The notes beneath the pieces are model-generated. The model had not been told where the DNA came from, ran no database searches, and saw only the letters and a program-made list of their open reading frames with translations. From SAR324 cluster bacterium (lineage in GTDB: Bacteria; SAR324; XYD2-FULL-50-16): a stretch of DNA of 64,000 nt. The DNA is taken from NCBI GenBank assembly GCA_028282885.1, contig JANQGX010000058.1, positions 194,078-258,077 on the forward strand. The letters run 5' to 3'. The translations under genes and the position numbers were made by a program. Positions 1-9,350 of the stretch are shown in pieces; the stretch's first letter is position 1; each line of letters begins with the position of its first letter.

Positions 1-22
1 GCCACGTAGAGAGAAATTGCAG

Positions 23-2317
23 ATGATGAAAAAAATTAAACCGGACAACCTCAGTGTTCGTATCAAGCTTGGTCTCAGTACTTTTTTAATCGCCATGACT
101 CCCATGATCGTGGTTTGTGTGATCGCAGCCACTTACTTTCAGTCCTATTCAAAAGATGAGGTTTTCGCCCGAGTGAATTCCGATCTGGACTGGCAACAAC
201 GCATTCTCGAAAACTACATCTTCACCAAATCAAACAACGCCAGGGAAATTGGATTTAACAACGATTCAACACGGAAGTTGGCCAAACAGATGATTCGATA
301 TGGTGATCCGAAAGAGTTTATCAGGAAACTGGAGTTGAACTCTCTTTTTCCTCATTTTAAACAGTATTTTAAGATGGATATCAGTCGTATCATGATCATT
401 GGGAATGTATTGAAAAATGACAAATCAATGATCGGAAAACTGGTTTTTTCCGCCAAAAAAGAGATGGTGGAAGGCAAGGAAGATGTAATTGAAGATACCT
501 TTCAATTGGAAACCAAAATGAACAGTGGTTTGATTCTCAACTCACCAACGGATGGATCGTTGGCCGAAGCCTATTACAAAAGCCGGGAAAACCCTGATGT
601 TGCTGTCCATGACTTCATTCTTTTTGAAGAAGAGTACTCCTTCATAATCACCGCTCCCATTTTAAAAACGAAAAATTATGTTTACATGATTCCCTATCTC
701 GAACAGAGCGACGAAGACAGGGAGGAGATCAGAGGCGAAGTGATCGGATTGGTTCTGATTCAGGTCACTCCCAGTTCGCTCAAAGAGGTGTTGGGAGAAT
801 ACGGAGATATCGGCGAGACCTTTCTGGTCGGCAAAGGTGGCAAAAAAGATTTGATCCTGCATACCGCAGCCAATATGATTAATGAGGCGTCCGGGAAAAG
901 ACTTCAACCCGGGGATACGGTCCCATCATTCCTGAACAGTGTAGCCGAGAGCGGAAATTTTGAATCTGTTGAAGATCGGTTTTTCGTGGGAAACCGTTTG
1001 GAAATCACCGGTCTTGACTGGTATCAGATGGCTGTCATCGACAGTTCCAAAGTATTCGCTCCACTGAGACAACTCGTTCTTGTCTTTATCATCATTGGTG
1101 CCGTTGGCCTGCTTTTGATTGCTGTTATTTCCATGTTTCTGACAAACCTTTTTGCCAAACCCCTGGGAACACTGGCAAAGGTATTGACGACAACCCGCGA
1201 AACCGGAGATTTTTCGGTTAGAACCGATATTAGCAGCGGTGATGAGATCGGCATCGCCATTCAGGAGGTCAATCATCTGATGGATGTGTTTCAAACTGCC
1301 ATCCAGGACATTAGCGTTGTGATGGATTCCGTGGCTAAAGGAGATCTGACCCAAAACGTCTCGGTTGACCTGCAGGGAGATCTCGACAAACTAAAAAACG
1401 ATATCAACACCTCCATACAAAACCTGGCGGAGACTATATCCGGGGTTATTTTGACAACGAACAAAGTTCAAAACGGTATTAATGAGATCTCCTACTCCGC
1501 CTCAGATTTGGCTAATTCTGCTACCGAACAGGCTGCCAGCCTTGAGGAGGTGTCAGCATCTCTGAATGAGATTGGAACGCAGACCAAGGTGAATAATGAA
1601 AAAGCTGTACATGCCAGTAAAATCACCAGTGAAACCATGGAGGTAGGAAAAACTGGTAATCAGCAGATGAAAGATATGCTGAGTTCCATGGGAAAAATAA
1701 ATGAAACCAGCGGCAATGTATCCAAAGTAATTAACACAATTGACGAAATTGCCTTTCAGACCAATCTGTTAGCACTAAACGCCGCTGTTGAAGCGGCAAG
1801 GGCCGGAAAATACGGAAAAGGTTTTGCAGTTGTAGCGGAAGAAGTTCGAAACCTGGCCAGCAGAAGCGCCCAGGCTGCCAAAGATACCACTACCCTCATC
1901 GAGAGTTCGATCAAAGAGGTGGAAACAGGTATGAAGAACTCAAAACAGACAGCCGATATTCTCACCCAAATCATATCAAAAATTGAAACCGTTAATGATA
2001 TGATTGACGAAATTGCGAATATTTCAAAAGAGCAAAAAGATGCGGTCGATGAGATCAATGCTGGTTTGACCCAGATAAACAACAGCGTGCAGCAAAACTC
2101 GGCCATCTCGCAGGAAGTTGCCACATCCACACGTGACCTGACCAACCTGGCTCTTCAGCAAAAGCAGAAGGTCGAAAAATTCCATGTTCATCACCTTGAT
2201 GAGCCGGATTACATTGAGCCCGCTGTGGGCAGGATTCAAGGTCCGGACAGATCCGGAGCACCGGAGGAAGATCCCCGGGGACTCACAAGAAAGGCAATCT
2301 CTTTCGATGAATTTTAA
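23..2317 (+). CDS. Methyl-accepting chemotaxis protein, periplasmic Cache-type sensor
   Basis: A transmembrane chemoreceptor that would sense a periplasmic ligand and signal to CheA/CheW. It has an N-terminal membrane segment at about residues 14-36, a large periplasmic region of about 300 residues (size and position fit a double Cache domain), a second membrane segment at about 350-373, HAMP-like sequence and a long cytoplasmic helical hairpin. The conserved hairpin tip is clear at about residues 574-595 (EIAFQTNLLALNAAVEAARAG). No CheR-tethering pentapeptide ends the protein. The reading frame is open from a TTG at 17, but the ATG at 23 is preferred because GAGAGA lies upstream; the ATG at 26 is also possible. 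No che genes are nearby. The ligand is unknown. Family assignment is certain; the Cache call is inferred. Confidence 0.93.
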   Translation: MMKKIKPDNLSVRIKLGLSTFLIAMTPMIVVCVIAATYFQSYSKDEVFARVNSDLDWQQRILENYIFTKSNNAREIGFNNDSTRKLAKQMIRYGDPKEFIRKLELNSLFPHFKQYFKMDISRIMIIGNVLKNDKSMIGKLVFSAKKEMVEGKEDVIEDTFQLETKMNSGLILNSPTDGSLAEAYYKSRENPDVAVHDFILFEEEYSFIITAPILKTKNYVYMIPYLEQSDEDREEIRGEVIGLVLIQVTPSSLKEVLGEYGDIGETFLVGKGGKKDLILHTAANMINEASGKRLQPGDTVPSFLNSVAESGNFESVEDRFFVGNRLEITGLDWYQMAVIDSSKVFAPLRQLVLVFIIIGAVGLLLIAVISMFLTNLFAKPLGTLAKVLTTTRETGDFSVRTDISSGDEIGIAIQEVNHLMDVFQTAIQDISVVMDSVAKGDLTQNVSVDLQGDLDKLKNDINTSIQNLAETISGVILTTNKVQNGINEISYSASDLANSATEQAASLEEVSASLNEIGTQTKVNNEKAVHASKITSETMEVGKTGNQQMKDMLSSMGKINETSGNVSKVINTIDEIAFQTNLLALNAAVEAARAGKYGKGFAVVAEEVRNLASRSAQAAKDTTTLIESSIKEVETGMKNSKQTADILTQIISKIETVNDMIDEIANISKEQKDAVDEINAGLTQINNSVQQNSAISQEVATSTRDLTNLALQQKQKVEKFHVHHLDEPDYIEPAVGRIQGPDRSGAPEEDPRGLTRKAISFDEF

Positions 2318-2357
2318 AAAAACGCCTCTTCCTGCCTGAAATACAAACACCTGCCTC

Positions 2358-2396
2358 GATCGGGAGATCACATTAATCGCGGTTGATCTCCCGGTC
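2358..2396 (+). terminator. Hairpin downstream of the chemoreceptor gene
   Basis: A 13-bp stem (one G-T pair, core CGGGAGATCA / TGATCTCCCG) with a 13-base loop lies 40 bases after the stop codon. There is no T-run behind it, so it may be a 3'-end processing or Rho-assisted site rather than a classic intrinsic terminator. Confidence 0.5.
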
Positions 2397-2834
2397 ACCT
2401 TCGCGAAAGCCTTTACTAACCTGCAAATATACTGGATCTCAGAGCTTAAACGAGTATCAGTTCCCGAACTTTGTACCCTGCTGTTTATCGTGAAACCTTA
2501 AATACTATATCAGGCAGTGTCAGAAATCTCGGCCTTAGTTTTTTTTCAACGAACCTTGGTTTTTAATCCCCTGCTGGTTCCAAATCGGCTGTAATCCATC
2601 TCAACGGCAGATCTTCAAATCAGAAAAAAGGTTTGGTTTTTATGGTATTTTTGCTATAAATCGACTGTTGCTATGTGTCATAGTCGATTTTGAATCTTAT
2701 TTCAGGATTCGTTAAACCCTGAAACTTAAAGGGAACATGGATCACCATGAGATACTAAACATTGATCCCTAATAACAAGCTTCACCAATTCTGATCAAAC
2801 CGGAAACAACAGTCATTTATCAATGGAGATAATC
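2397..2834 (+). promoter_or_regulatory. Intergenic region upstream of the DUF438 gene
   Basis: About 440 bases with no credible gene. A dyad at 2661-2687 (TCGACT ... AGTCGA, enclosing CTATG-TGT-CATAG) could be an operator. No convincing -35/-10 pair was found. Confidence 0.3.
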
Positions 2835-3788
2835 ATGATCGATAAACGATGGGACAAAATCCTGGTTGCGGAACATGAAATGATTGAACGAGCGATGGAC
2901 GTTCTCAAAAAAGAACTCAAAAAGGTAACCAAAGGCACATTTGACGGGCTTATTTTGAAACGAGCATTGGACTTCCTGAAAGAATTCGGAGACAGTATTC
3001 ACAATATGAAAGAGGAAGAGTACCTGTTTCCCCTTATGATTGAGAGGGGTATCCCCCAGGACGGACCGATCCGGGTGATGCTTTCCGAGCACGATTCCGA
3101 ACGTCATCTTTTACAGGAGATGTCCAACGAAACCGACAAACTATCCACCGCAAATGCCGAGACAAAAAGTGACTTCAAGCGCAAAGGGTTGGAATATTTA
3201 ACGATAAGAGCGGAGCATATCTGGAAAGAGAATGATGTCCTTTACAAAATGGCCAACCAGGCGCTTACCGATCAGGACGCGGAGAAACTGGTTCAGGATT
3301 TTATGCGGATTGACAAGGAACATTACGGGGACAATGCCACAGACAAATACGAGGCCATGCTGGAAGAGGTGGAAAAAGGTGTTAAGGGCACTGCAAGTCT
3401 GGTGGGAAACCTTTCCTACGAACAGATTGATGCCATCATGGAAACCCTTCCCGTTGAGGTCACCTTTGTAGACGCTGACGATGTCGTTGCGTACTTCAAC
3501 AGGCTCGACAAAGAGAAGGTCTTTGTTCGCACCCGTTCCGTGATTGGCAGAAAAGTACAGAAATGTCACCCGGCTAAAAGCGTCCATATGGTGGAACAGA
3601 TCGTATCAGGGTTTAAAAACGGAACCATGGAGAATGCCGACTTCTGGATTGACTTCAACAACGATAAAATCCTGATCCGCTACTTCCCGGTCTGCAATCG
3701 CGCAGGCAAGTATATCGGTGTGCTGGAAGTAACACAGGAGATAGGCTGGATACAGAAATTGGAGGGACAGAAACGACTTTTGGACTAA
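2835..3788 (+). CDS. DUF438 family protein: hemerythrin-like domain plus PAS domain
   Basis: About 317 residues. The N-terminal half is an HHE/hemerythrin-like four-helix bundle with candidate di-iron ligands in AEHEMIERA, HNMKEEEYLFP, LSEHDSERH and AEHIWKEND. The C-terminal half is a PAS-like domain containing the LPVEVTFVDADD and GRKVQKCHPAKSVH signatures usual in DUF438 proteins. Such proteins are thought to sense oxygen or redox state in anaerobes; the exact role is not established. An upstream in-frame ATG at 2823 exists, but the ribosome-binding sequence GGAGA at 2825-2829 lies inside that extension, so the ATG at 2835 is chosen. It stands alone with no kinase or regulator beside it. 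Confidence 0.88.
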   Translation: MIDKRWDKILVAEHEMIERAMDVLKKELKKVTKGTFDGLILKRALDFLKEFGDSIHNMKEEEYLFPLMIERGIPQDGPIRVMLSEHDSERHLLQEMSNETDKLSTANAETKSDFKRKGLEYLTIRAEHIWKENDVLYKMANQALTDQDAEKLVQDFMRIDKEHYGDNATDKYEAMLEEVEKGVKGTASLVGNLSYEQIDAIMETLPVEVTFVDADDVVAYFNRLDKEKVFVRTRSVIGRKVQKCHPAKSVHMVEQIVSGFKNGTMENADFWIDFNNDKILIRYFPVCNRAGKYIGVLEVTQEIGWIQKLEGQKRLLD

Positions 3789-3879
3789 AACTCTCCTGAG
3801 TATTGTGATCTCAAAACTTTTCAGGTCACTCGAATGGGTTAAAACAGCTCTTGATCCATTCAAACAATACATTCGGATT

Positions 3880-3993
3880 CTACAAAGGTGCCCGAATTTC
3901 TTTTTTGTTGATCTTGCCGACACTGGTTTTAGCGATCTCATTTGCTAATTGAACCCAGGGGATGCCGTATTTGGGAATCACAACGCTCTTCAC
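3880..3993 (-). pseudogene. C-terminal remnant of an AMP-forming acyl-CoA ligase
   Basis: Read on the minus strand, this stretch ends with KTSVGKINKKEIRA and a stop, the C-terminal catalytic-lysine motif of fatty-acid:CoA ligases, preceded by VVIPKYGIPWVQLANEIA. The rest of the roughly 540-residue enzyme is absent; the frame continues upstream into sequence that does not resemble the family. It is best read as the last 35 or so codons of a deleted or recombined gene. Confidence 0.7.
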
Positions 3994-4656
3994 CTTTTTT
4001 TGGTGGTGATTTGATGGCCTGTCCGACGCAGAAAAGGAGCATGGTATGTTTTGTCCAACCTGGTAGTAAATCGCTCCCCACCAGACTACCAAGTTTTTCC
4101 TGCTTAACTCCCCAAAAGAAATATTTGGATTCACGGGAAAACCGTTTGAAAAAAACCATGCTTTTTTGTAGTAGAACCAATCCGGATAAGATGATCAATC
4201 CAAAAAAGGCCATATATCAAAATCGTTATTTCGGTCTGATTCAGTTTTACGAAGGACATAAGGCAGATGATTTCTCAAGCAGTGCAAATGAGGTTCGGAG
4301 CATACTTATTTTTTTAATAATATTTCAGGAATTTAAACTCTGATTTCAGCCCTGTTACTCTTTCGTGGGAGATTCCCAGGACAAAAATCAATTGACATTT
4401 TAGCTAAAACATTTAACTCTTGTCATACAATGACGGGCAATCTTCACCGTTTTGGTGATATTTCATCAAAGTAGAAAATCTGGCAGTCTCTGCGTTGTCT
4501 CACTGGAGTAAAAGGTGGGTCGTTATCTGCGCCTGTCAAGCAAAAGAGGTGAGTTGTTTTTAAGACGATCCGGTTTGAGATGAAGATTGGGACCTACTTG
4601 CGGCAGAACGCTGTTGTTTTCATTTTTATGTTCAACCTTAGAAAGGAATCATCATA
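3994..4656. other. Intergenic region with no supported gene
   Basis: Overlapping short frames on both strands show no recognisable protein and no good start signals. A perfect TTGACA at 4392-4397 lacks a good -10 at normal spacing; TACAAT at 4424-4429 lacks a matching -35. A promoter for the small gene at 4657 may lie here, but I cannot fix it. Confidence 0.3.
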
Positions 4657-5010
4657 ATGAAAATGGGAGTATTTTTTAGTACTGGCAAAGAAGTCGCCGA
4701 ATCGGTCAGGCAAGCTTTTCTGGCTGAATTCGAAAAGAACAACTTCGATGTCAATACGGAACAACCAAGCGGGAACGACAAGGTTGGCTTTAAGATCCAT
4801 CAAACCGTTTCTGATATCGGCCGGTTTGAGGAGAATATCAAGAGGCTCCTGGGTCACATCCCCTATTTATATATCATCGCTCCCAGCAACAGTATGGAGC
4901 GACTTAAACACCATCCGAGAATCCAGTGCTTTGATACTTCGTTTATCAAAGATCCTTCAATTGCGGCTTCAGTCTTGCTCAAATATGCATATCACGGCAG
5001 ACCCCTATAG
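4657..5010 (+). CDS. Small hypothetical protein
   Basis: A 117-residue protein I do not recognise. It starts at an ATG with AGAAAGGAATC upstream, which supports real translation. It is soluble, with no signal peptide or membrane segment. It begins with a strand-like MGVFFSTGK, has an acidic helix-rich middle and a hydrophobic strand at about 65-75 (PYLYIIAPSNS), suggesting a small alpha/beta fold. It is convergent with the Rnf/cytochrome operon and separated from it by a short GC-rich hairpin. No function can be assigned. Confidence 0.65.
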   Translation: MKMGVFFSTGKEVAESVRQAFLAEFEKNNFDVNTEQPSGNDKVGFKIHQTVSDIGRFEENIKRLLGHIPYLYIIAPSNSMERLKHHPRIQCFDTSFIKDPSIAASVLLKYAYHGRPL

Positions 5011-5025
5011 CCATCAATAAAGCGC

Positions 5026-5040
5026 GCGCCAACCAGGCGC
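5026..5040. terminator. Short GC-rich hairpin between convergent genes
   Basis: GCGCC-AACCA-GGCGC lies between the small gene ending at 5010 and the operon ending at 5060. T-rich sequence follows on the plus side (CTCTTTCCCC) and, more weakly, on the minus side (GCTTTATT). The five-base-pair stem makes this a modest candidate for a two-way terminator. Confidence 0.4.
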
Positions 5041-5059
5041 AGCTCTTTCCCCTTTCAGA

Positions 5060-6889
5060 CTAAGGATTGATTTTGTGGCAGAAAAGACAATTGCTGTTGT
5101 CATCCGCTTTGGCCCGATCCTCTTCCCGTTGCCTGTGACAGGTTTGACAGGAGCCGTGCATGACATCTTTAAACCCGGGAGCTTCCTGATCAAATCCTTT
5201 AACTGCATATGCTGCAAGACCTTTCATGTTTTCTTCATGACAATCGAAGCAGGCTTCAAATCCTTTTCGTCTGTCGGATAGATCCGTCTTCATAAAAGCT
5301 TCAATATCGAACTCCGGATCCGCCCGGAAATGCTGAATATGCGCATCAGGATCGAAAATCGCGGTTTTCAACTGCATGTCGGAGTGACAGAGACGGCAGT
5401 TGGAGGCGTTATCATTGGGAAGATTGAGATGATGACATTCCACACATGTCTCTTCTGCGATCATCCCGTATTCTTTGATAAAGGCTTCCTGATGTTTTTT
5501 ATGCGGAAAATCGACAAACTCATTCGCCAGGTTACCGTCAATTCTCAATACCTCCCGCAGGGGATCGACACCGATGATTGATGCTTCAACGGGTTGAACG
5601 ATGGGTTGAAAGGGACCCGTTGCCTGATCCCGGAAGAAAAACCAGGTAATGGGAATAACGATAACCGCAATGATGCCCACCTTTTTGGCCCTGGAGCCGA
5701 GAAAAACTGTTTGGGCTTCGGCGGAACTCCATAACTCTATATCCGAGCTGTCATGGTGATCACCGTGGGAGACCGGCTCCTTAAAAATGTAAAACCGTTC
5801 CAGCAGGAACAGAAAAACCAGCCCGGCTCCGCAGATCAATCCCAATCCCAGGAGCAACTCACTAAAGTTGGGAACATAAACTGATTCGGCCGAACGAAAA
5901 TACCCGACTATACCGGTATTCAATCGATGCATCACGATGCCGATGAAAGCGGAAGTGGTTCCAAATATCAATCCTTCGATGCTGTTACGGGTTTTTGGGT
6001 ATAGAAAGATTGCCAGCGGAATAATCACCTGCAACAGGGATTCAACCCAGAACAGATAGGTTTCCCAGGTGATGTCGGGGCCGAAAACGAAGTTCCATTT
6101 ATCGTTGACAGTAAAATCGGCGACTTTGATGACCAGGTAAAGCAGCAGAAAACCGGCCGAACCCTTAACCAGACCAGTCAGCACTTTCATGTTGATTTCC
6201 TGCTTGTAAAGCCAGGACATGATGATCTGCAGCAATACGATTACCGACAATCCGGCTCCCATGGCGGATATGAAAAACTCCGGTGGTATCCAAAGGCTAT
6301 ACCAGAGAGGGTGAAGCCTGGTCGGGGAGACCATGAACAACGATCCCAATGAGCTATGGTGCATCGTGGAAAGAGTGATCCCCAAGATGACTGCCGGTAA
6401 CATCACCTCATGGATAAAATGAGTGAATTTGGGAAAGGGGAATCTTTCCGTAATCAGCGGTAATAGTTCAAATGCGGTTACAAACCAGTAAATCGACACG
6501 CACCAGAATACTTCAAACAGAAATGAGTGCGGATTCCACATGAAAAACGGGTGCCAGCCACGATGAGGTAGCCCGATATCGAACAATAAGGCAACCAGAC
6601 TTGATCCGTAGCCCAGGAAACCTACCAGAATTGAAAACCTGGCGACGGACTTATACTTCTCCATCTGGAAAATATAAATAATAGCAGCAACGACAAAACC
6701 ACTAGTGGCCAAGGCCGCACCGGCAACCATATTGAAAACCTTCCAGAATCCCCAGGGAAGCTGGTCGGTCATGTTGGTGGCGGCTCCCAGGCCAAAAAAG
6801 AATCGTCCCAAGCCAATCACCAGGGCGGCGATAAAGAAAATCCATAACAAAGTTTTAATCCCTTCCAGGACGGGTCTACCTGTTACCAT
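5060..6889 (-). CDS. NrfD/HmcC-like membrane subunit fused to a pentahaem cytochrome c domain
   Basis: About 609 residues. Residues 1-415 are an NrfD/PsrC-type integral membrane protein with around ten segments, a family that exchanges electrons with quinones in Hmc, Qrc and polysulfide-reductase complexes. A further segment at about 420-437 leads into a tail with five CXXCH haem sites (about residues 482, 498, 547, 581 and 601), presumably periplasmic. Ordinary HmcC/NrfD proteins end before this haem domain. It is last in the operon and overlaps the upstream Fe-S gene by 14 bases. The ATG at 6889 is preferred over 6910 because AAGGGGGGTGATC sits directly before it. Likely role: passes electrons between the 16-haem cytochrome and menaquinone. 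Confidence 0.9.
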   Translation of the reverse strand: MVTGRPVLEGIKTLLWIFFIAALVIGLGRFFFGLGAATNMTDQLPWGFWKVFNMVAGAALATSGFVVAAIIYIFQMEKYKSVARFSILVGFLGYGSSLVALLFDIGLPHRGWHPFFMWNPHSFLFEVFWCVSIYWFVTAFELLPLITERFPFPKFTHFIHEVMLPAVILGITLSTMHHSSLGSLFMVSPTRLHPLWYSLWIPPEFFISAMGAGLSVIVLLQIIMSWLYKQEINMKVLTGLVKGSAGFLLLYLVIKVADFTVNDKWNFVFGPDITWETYLFWVESLLQVIIPLAIFLYPKTRNSIEGLIFGTTSAFIGIVMHRLNTGIVGYFRSAESVYVPNFSELLLGLGLICGAGLVFLFLLERFYIFKEPVSHGDHHDSSDIELWSSAEAQTVFLGSRAKKVGIIAVIVIPITWFFFRDQATGPFQPIVQPVEASIIGVDPLREVLRIDGNLANEFVDFPHKKHQEAFIKEYGMIAEETCVECHHLNLPNDNASNCRLCHSDMQLKTAIFDPDAHIQHFRADPEFDIEAFMKTDLSDRRKGFEACFDCHEENMKGLAAYAVKGFDQEAPGFKDVMHGSCQTCHRQREEDRAKADDNSNCLFCHKINP

Positions 6890-7748
6890 GATCACCCCCC
6901 TTATTCTCATTTCCCGGATTACTATCCTGGTTGTTCTGATTCGCTAATAACTTTTTTCTCCGGTAGAGCCAGATCACCCCCAGACCGCTCGATACTGCAA
7001 CAAACTGGACCGGCGTTACCCAGACCCAAGGTTCAACCATGGAGGGGATGGATTTCTGAGCTAAAGAGGAAACCCGCAGCCTGTCGAATTCAGTCTTGGT
7101 TGGCATTTTCAGCGTTTCATTTAGCGGAGTATCGGACAGATACATAACCGAGGTGCCACCGAACTCTTTCTCTCCATAGATGTGATCGATATAGAGATCC
7201 GGATTGGATTTGATGCGCTCCCTGGCAACTTCAAGCAGATCTTTCCGTCTGCCGTAAATGGTCGCACCGGTTGGACAGGCACTAACGCAAGCCGGCTTAC
7301 CACCCTTTGCACGGCATTCATCATTCATCTTACACTTGCGAATATAAGGCAGCGGTTCGTTGTACTCATACCTGGGAATGGAAAATGGACACGCCAACAT
7401 GCAGTAACGGCAACCGATACACATGTCAGCATCGTACTCGACAGCTCCATCCGGAGTCTTCTTGAAGGCGCCAACCAGGCAAGCAGCCAGACAAGCCGGA
7501 TCAATGCAATGAAGACAGTGACGTCTAACCATTCTCACCAAATCTGCCTTGGCGGCGTCCGTTTTGACGATCGAAGTAAAGCGATTTCCGGATAATCCGT
7601 CATCGGACTTGAATTTTGCAGGAAATTCGCGTGGTAGCTTGTTTTGGCGGACACAGGCCTCAACACATCTTTCACAGCCGATGCATTTGGTGACATCCGT
7701 CAACATACCCTTTGAGTTCGACAATTCTGGATTCTGCACACTACTCAT
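6876..7748 (-). CDS. HybA/HmcB-like four-cluster ferredoxin subunit with C-terminal membrane anchor
   Basis: A 290-residue electron-transfer subunit. Sixteen cysteines in four groups (CIGCERCVEAC at 22-32; CLHCIDPACLAAC; CIGCRYCMLACPF; CKMNDEC ... CVSACPTGA) would hold four [4Fe-4S] clusters. A single membrane segment near residues 240-260 is followed by RRKKLL. Family relatives bridge a cytochrome or catalytic subunit to an NrfD protein. HybA-type members carry a Tat signal; none is visible here, although the positive charges after the anchor suggest the Fe-S domain faces the periplasm. It starts 25 bases after the 16-haem gene, with AAGGAAC upstream, and overlaps the NrfD gene. Confidence 0.9.
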   Translation of the reverse strand: MSSVQNPELSNSKGMLTDVTKCIGCERCVEACVRQNKLPREFPAKFKSDDGLSGNRFTSIVKTDAAKADLVRMVRRHCLHCIDPACLAACLVGAFKKTPDGAVEYDADMCIGCRYCMLACPFSIPRYEYNEPLPYIRKCKMNDECRAKGGKPACVSACPTGATIYGRRKDLLEVARERIKSNPDLYIDHIYGEKEFGGTSVMYLSDTPLNETLKMPTKTEFDRLRVSSLAQKSIPSMVEPWVWVTPVQFVAVSSGLGVIWLYRRKKLLANQNNQDSNPGNENKGGDHGNR

Positions 7749-7773
7749 GTATGTTCCTTGTTTTACAGTGGAT

Positions 7774-9264
7774 TTACTGTTTTACCAATGTTTCCTGTTG
7801 ATAGTATTCTTCCCAAGTTTGGGGACCGCCTGCCAGCTTTTGATGACAGTCCGTGCAGAGCAGCTTGTAGGCATCGTCTACTGATGGTGCTTCGGAGCCA
7901 GCCGCAACCGATCCCGGAACAGGGCCGTCATCACCATGACAGTTTTTACAGGACTGAATCTCCCCTGCACTTTCCGTAAAGACAAGATCCGCTTTCTTTG
8001 CCGTTACATACTCGCCGTTCTCAACAATGATATTGTGATGACAATTCTTACAGGACAGCGACATTCCGAAAGCATGAATACGGTGATCCCACCAGAAAGA
8101 ACCGGTGTCATTTTTATATTCAAAGGTTCCGTGCTTAATCTCCTTGGTCGTGATGCTTTTCCAGGTGGTCAGACCAACCTTTTCTTTTTTGTGACATTCC
8201 AGACAGGTCTGTTCCAAAGACTCCTTGAGATTATATTTAACCTCTTCTTCAGCACCATGACAGCTACTGCAGGCCAGTTTCGGGGCGCCGGGGTTGTCGG
8301 TATGATGACAGGTTTCACATTCGATGCCGCCATATCGTCCATGTCGCTCATGGTCCCAAACCACGACTCCGGCTTCCGGCACCGGGATCCAGGAAGGATC
8401 GGGTTGATGGCAGTCACCACACAGGGCCGGTGTTTTTGATCCAACCCCAACCACGTCCTTGTTATGACAAGTACTGCACTTCTGGTGTACCGCCTGTTCA
8501 ATACTTGGAGCCAATACATCGGTGTCCACTTCAATGCCCTCGTGACATTGAACACAAGCTACATTGTCATCCTCGGGATTAAAATCGACGTGGCATTCCT
8601 GACATTGACCATGCTTTACATTTTCATGATCGCGTATATTTGTCGCAAAACTCAGATTATTAACTATACCGGGTTGATGACAGGATCCACAGGGTCTGTA
8701 ATCGGCTTCAGATTCAGCTTCACCGTCCTGATGGTGACAGGAGACACAATTATTGTCGTACTCCCCGCCATCAGTCATATCCAGAGTTCGCGAATGGAGT
8801 GTATGGTCCCACTTGACCTTCCCGTGCAATCCGGTGAACGTTTGGGCGTGACAATCCCGACAAACCACCGGACCCTGCTTAACAGCCTTATGACATCCCA
8901 GGCAGGAACTGTGCAGTGCTTTCATGGGGGGTGGGCCGTTTTCCCCCTCGTACTTCTGAACGGCTACGGTCATAAACAGTTCCGGGTTGATCATGGCAAG
9001 CCGGTTATCCTCGGCTTTGTGGCAATCGCTGCAAGGTCTCAAATCCATCTCGCCTTGTTTTTCCGAGTGATGACAGACTGTACAATTGGCGATGGATTTC
9101 ATACGAGCATGCAGTTCATGATTCCATCTTACGTCACCAAAACGGTTTTCCATGATACCATCCGGCTCTCTTTCCGGTGGCATCATCATGCCTATTCCAC
9201 CCAACACAACTAAAACAAGTGAAACTCCAACAAGAATATCAGCTCTAATCTTTTTAACTTTCAA
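7774..9264 (-). CDS. Sixteen-haem HmcA-like periplasmic cytochrome c
   Basis: A 496-residue secreted multihaem cytochrome. I count sixteen CXXCH sites, from CTVCHH near residue 60 to CTDCHQ near 470, with many extra histidines suitable as distal ligands, in class-III (tetrahaem c3-like) spacing. An N-terminal hydrophobic segment (about residues 10-28) is a signal peptide or anchor. Sixteen haems match HmcA of the high-molecular-weight cytochrome complex of sulfate reducers. Here it follows the rnf genes directly and precedes Fe-S and NrfD subunits, so it probably accepts or donates electrons at RnfG and the NrfD-pentahaem subunit. Gap to the RnfB gene is 86 bases. Confidence 0.93.
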   Translation of the reverse strand: MKVKKIRADILVGVSLVLVVLGGIGMMMPPEREPDGIMENRFGDVRWNHELHARMKSIANCTVCHHSEKQGEMDLRPCSDCHKAEDNRLAMINPELFMTVAVQKYEGENGPPPMKALHSSCLGCHKAVKQGPVVCRDCHAQTFTGLHGKVKWDHTLHSRTLDMTDGGEYDNNCVSCHHQDGEAESEADYRPCGSCHQPGIVNNLSFATNIRDHENVKHGQCQECHVDFNPEDDNVACVQCHEGIEVDTDVLAPSIEQAVHQKCSTCHNKDVVGVGSKTPALCGDCHQPDPSWIPVPEAGVVVWDHERHGRYGGIECETCHHTDNPGAPKLACSSCHGAEEEVKYNLKESLEQTCLECHKKEKVGLTTWKSITTKEIKHGTFEYKNDTGSFWWDHRIHAFGMSLSCKNCHHNIIVENGEYVTAKKADLVFTESAGEIQSCKNCHGDDGPVPGSVAAGSEAPSVDDAYKLLCTDCHQKLAGGPQTWEEYYQQETLVKQ

Positions 9265-9350
9265 TGCAAATTCCCTTGGTTGAATTCTTAACTTGACTGT
9301 TCTGATGAACGATTTTCGATTAACCGGTCCTTTCTTAAACCACGCTTCTG

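Noticed and set aside
2637..2660. Possible sigma-54 promoter before the DUF438 gene
   Set aside because: The GG and GC elements are only seven bases apart; ten are required.
3942..4343. 133-codon plus-strand frame after the DUF438 gene
   Set aside because: No ribosome site, no homology, and it overlaps the antisense ligase remnant.
8464..9213. Long plus-strand frame (249 codons) opposite the 16-haem cytochrome
   Set aside because: It mirrors the cytochrome codons, shows no recognisable domain, and the minus-strand gene has sixteen haem motifs.
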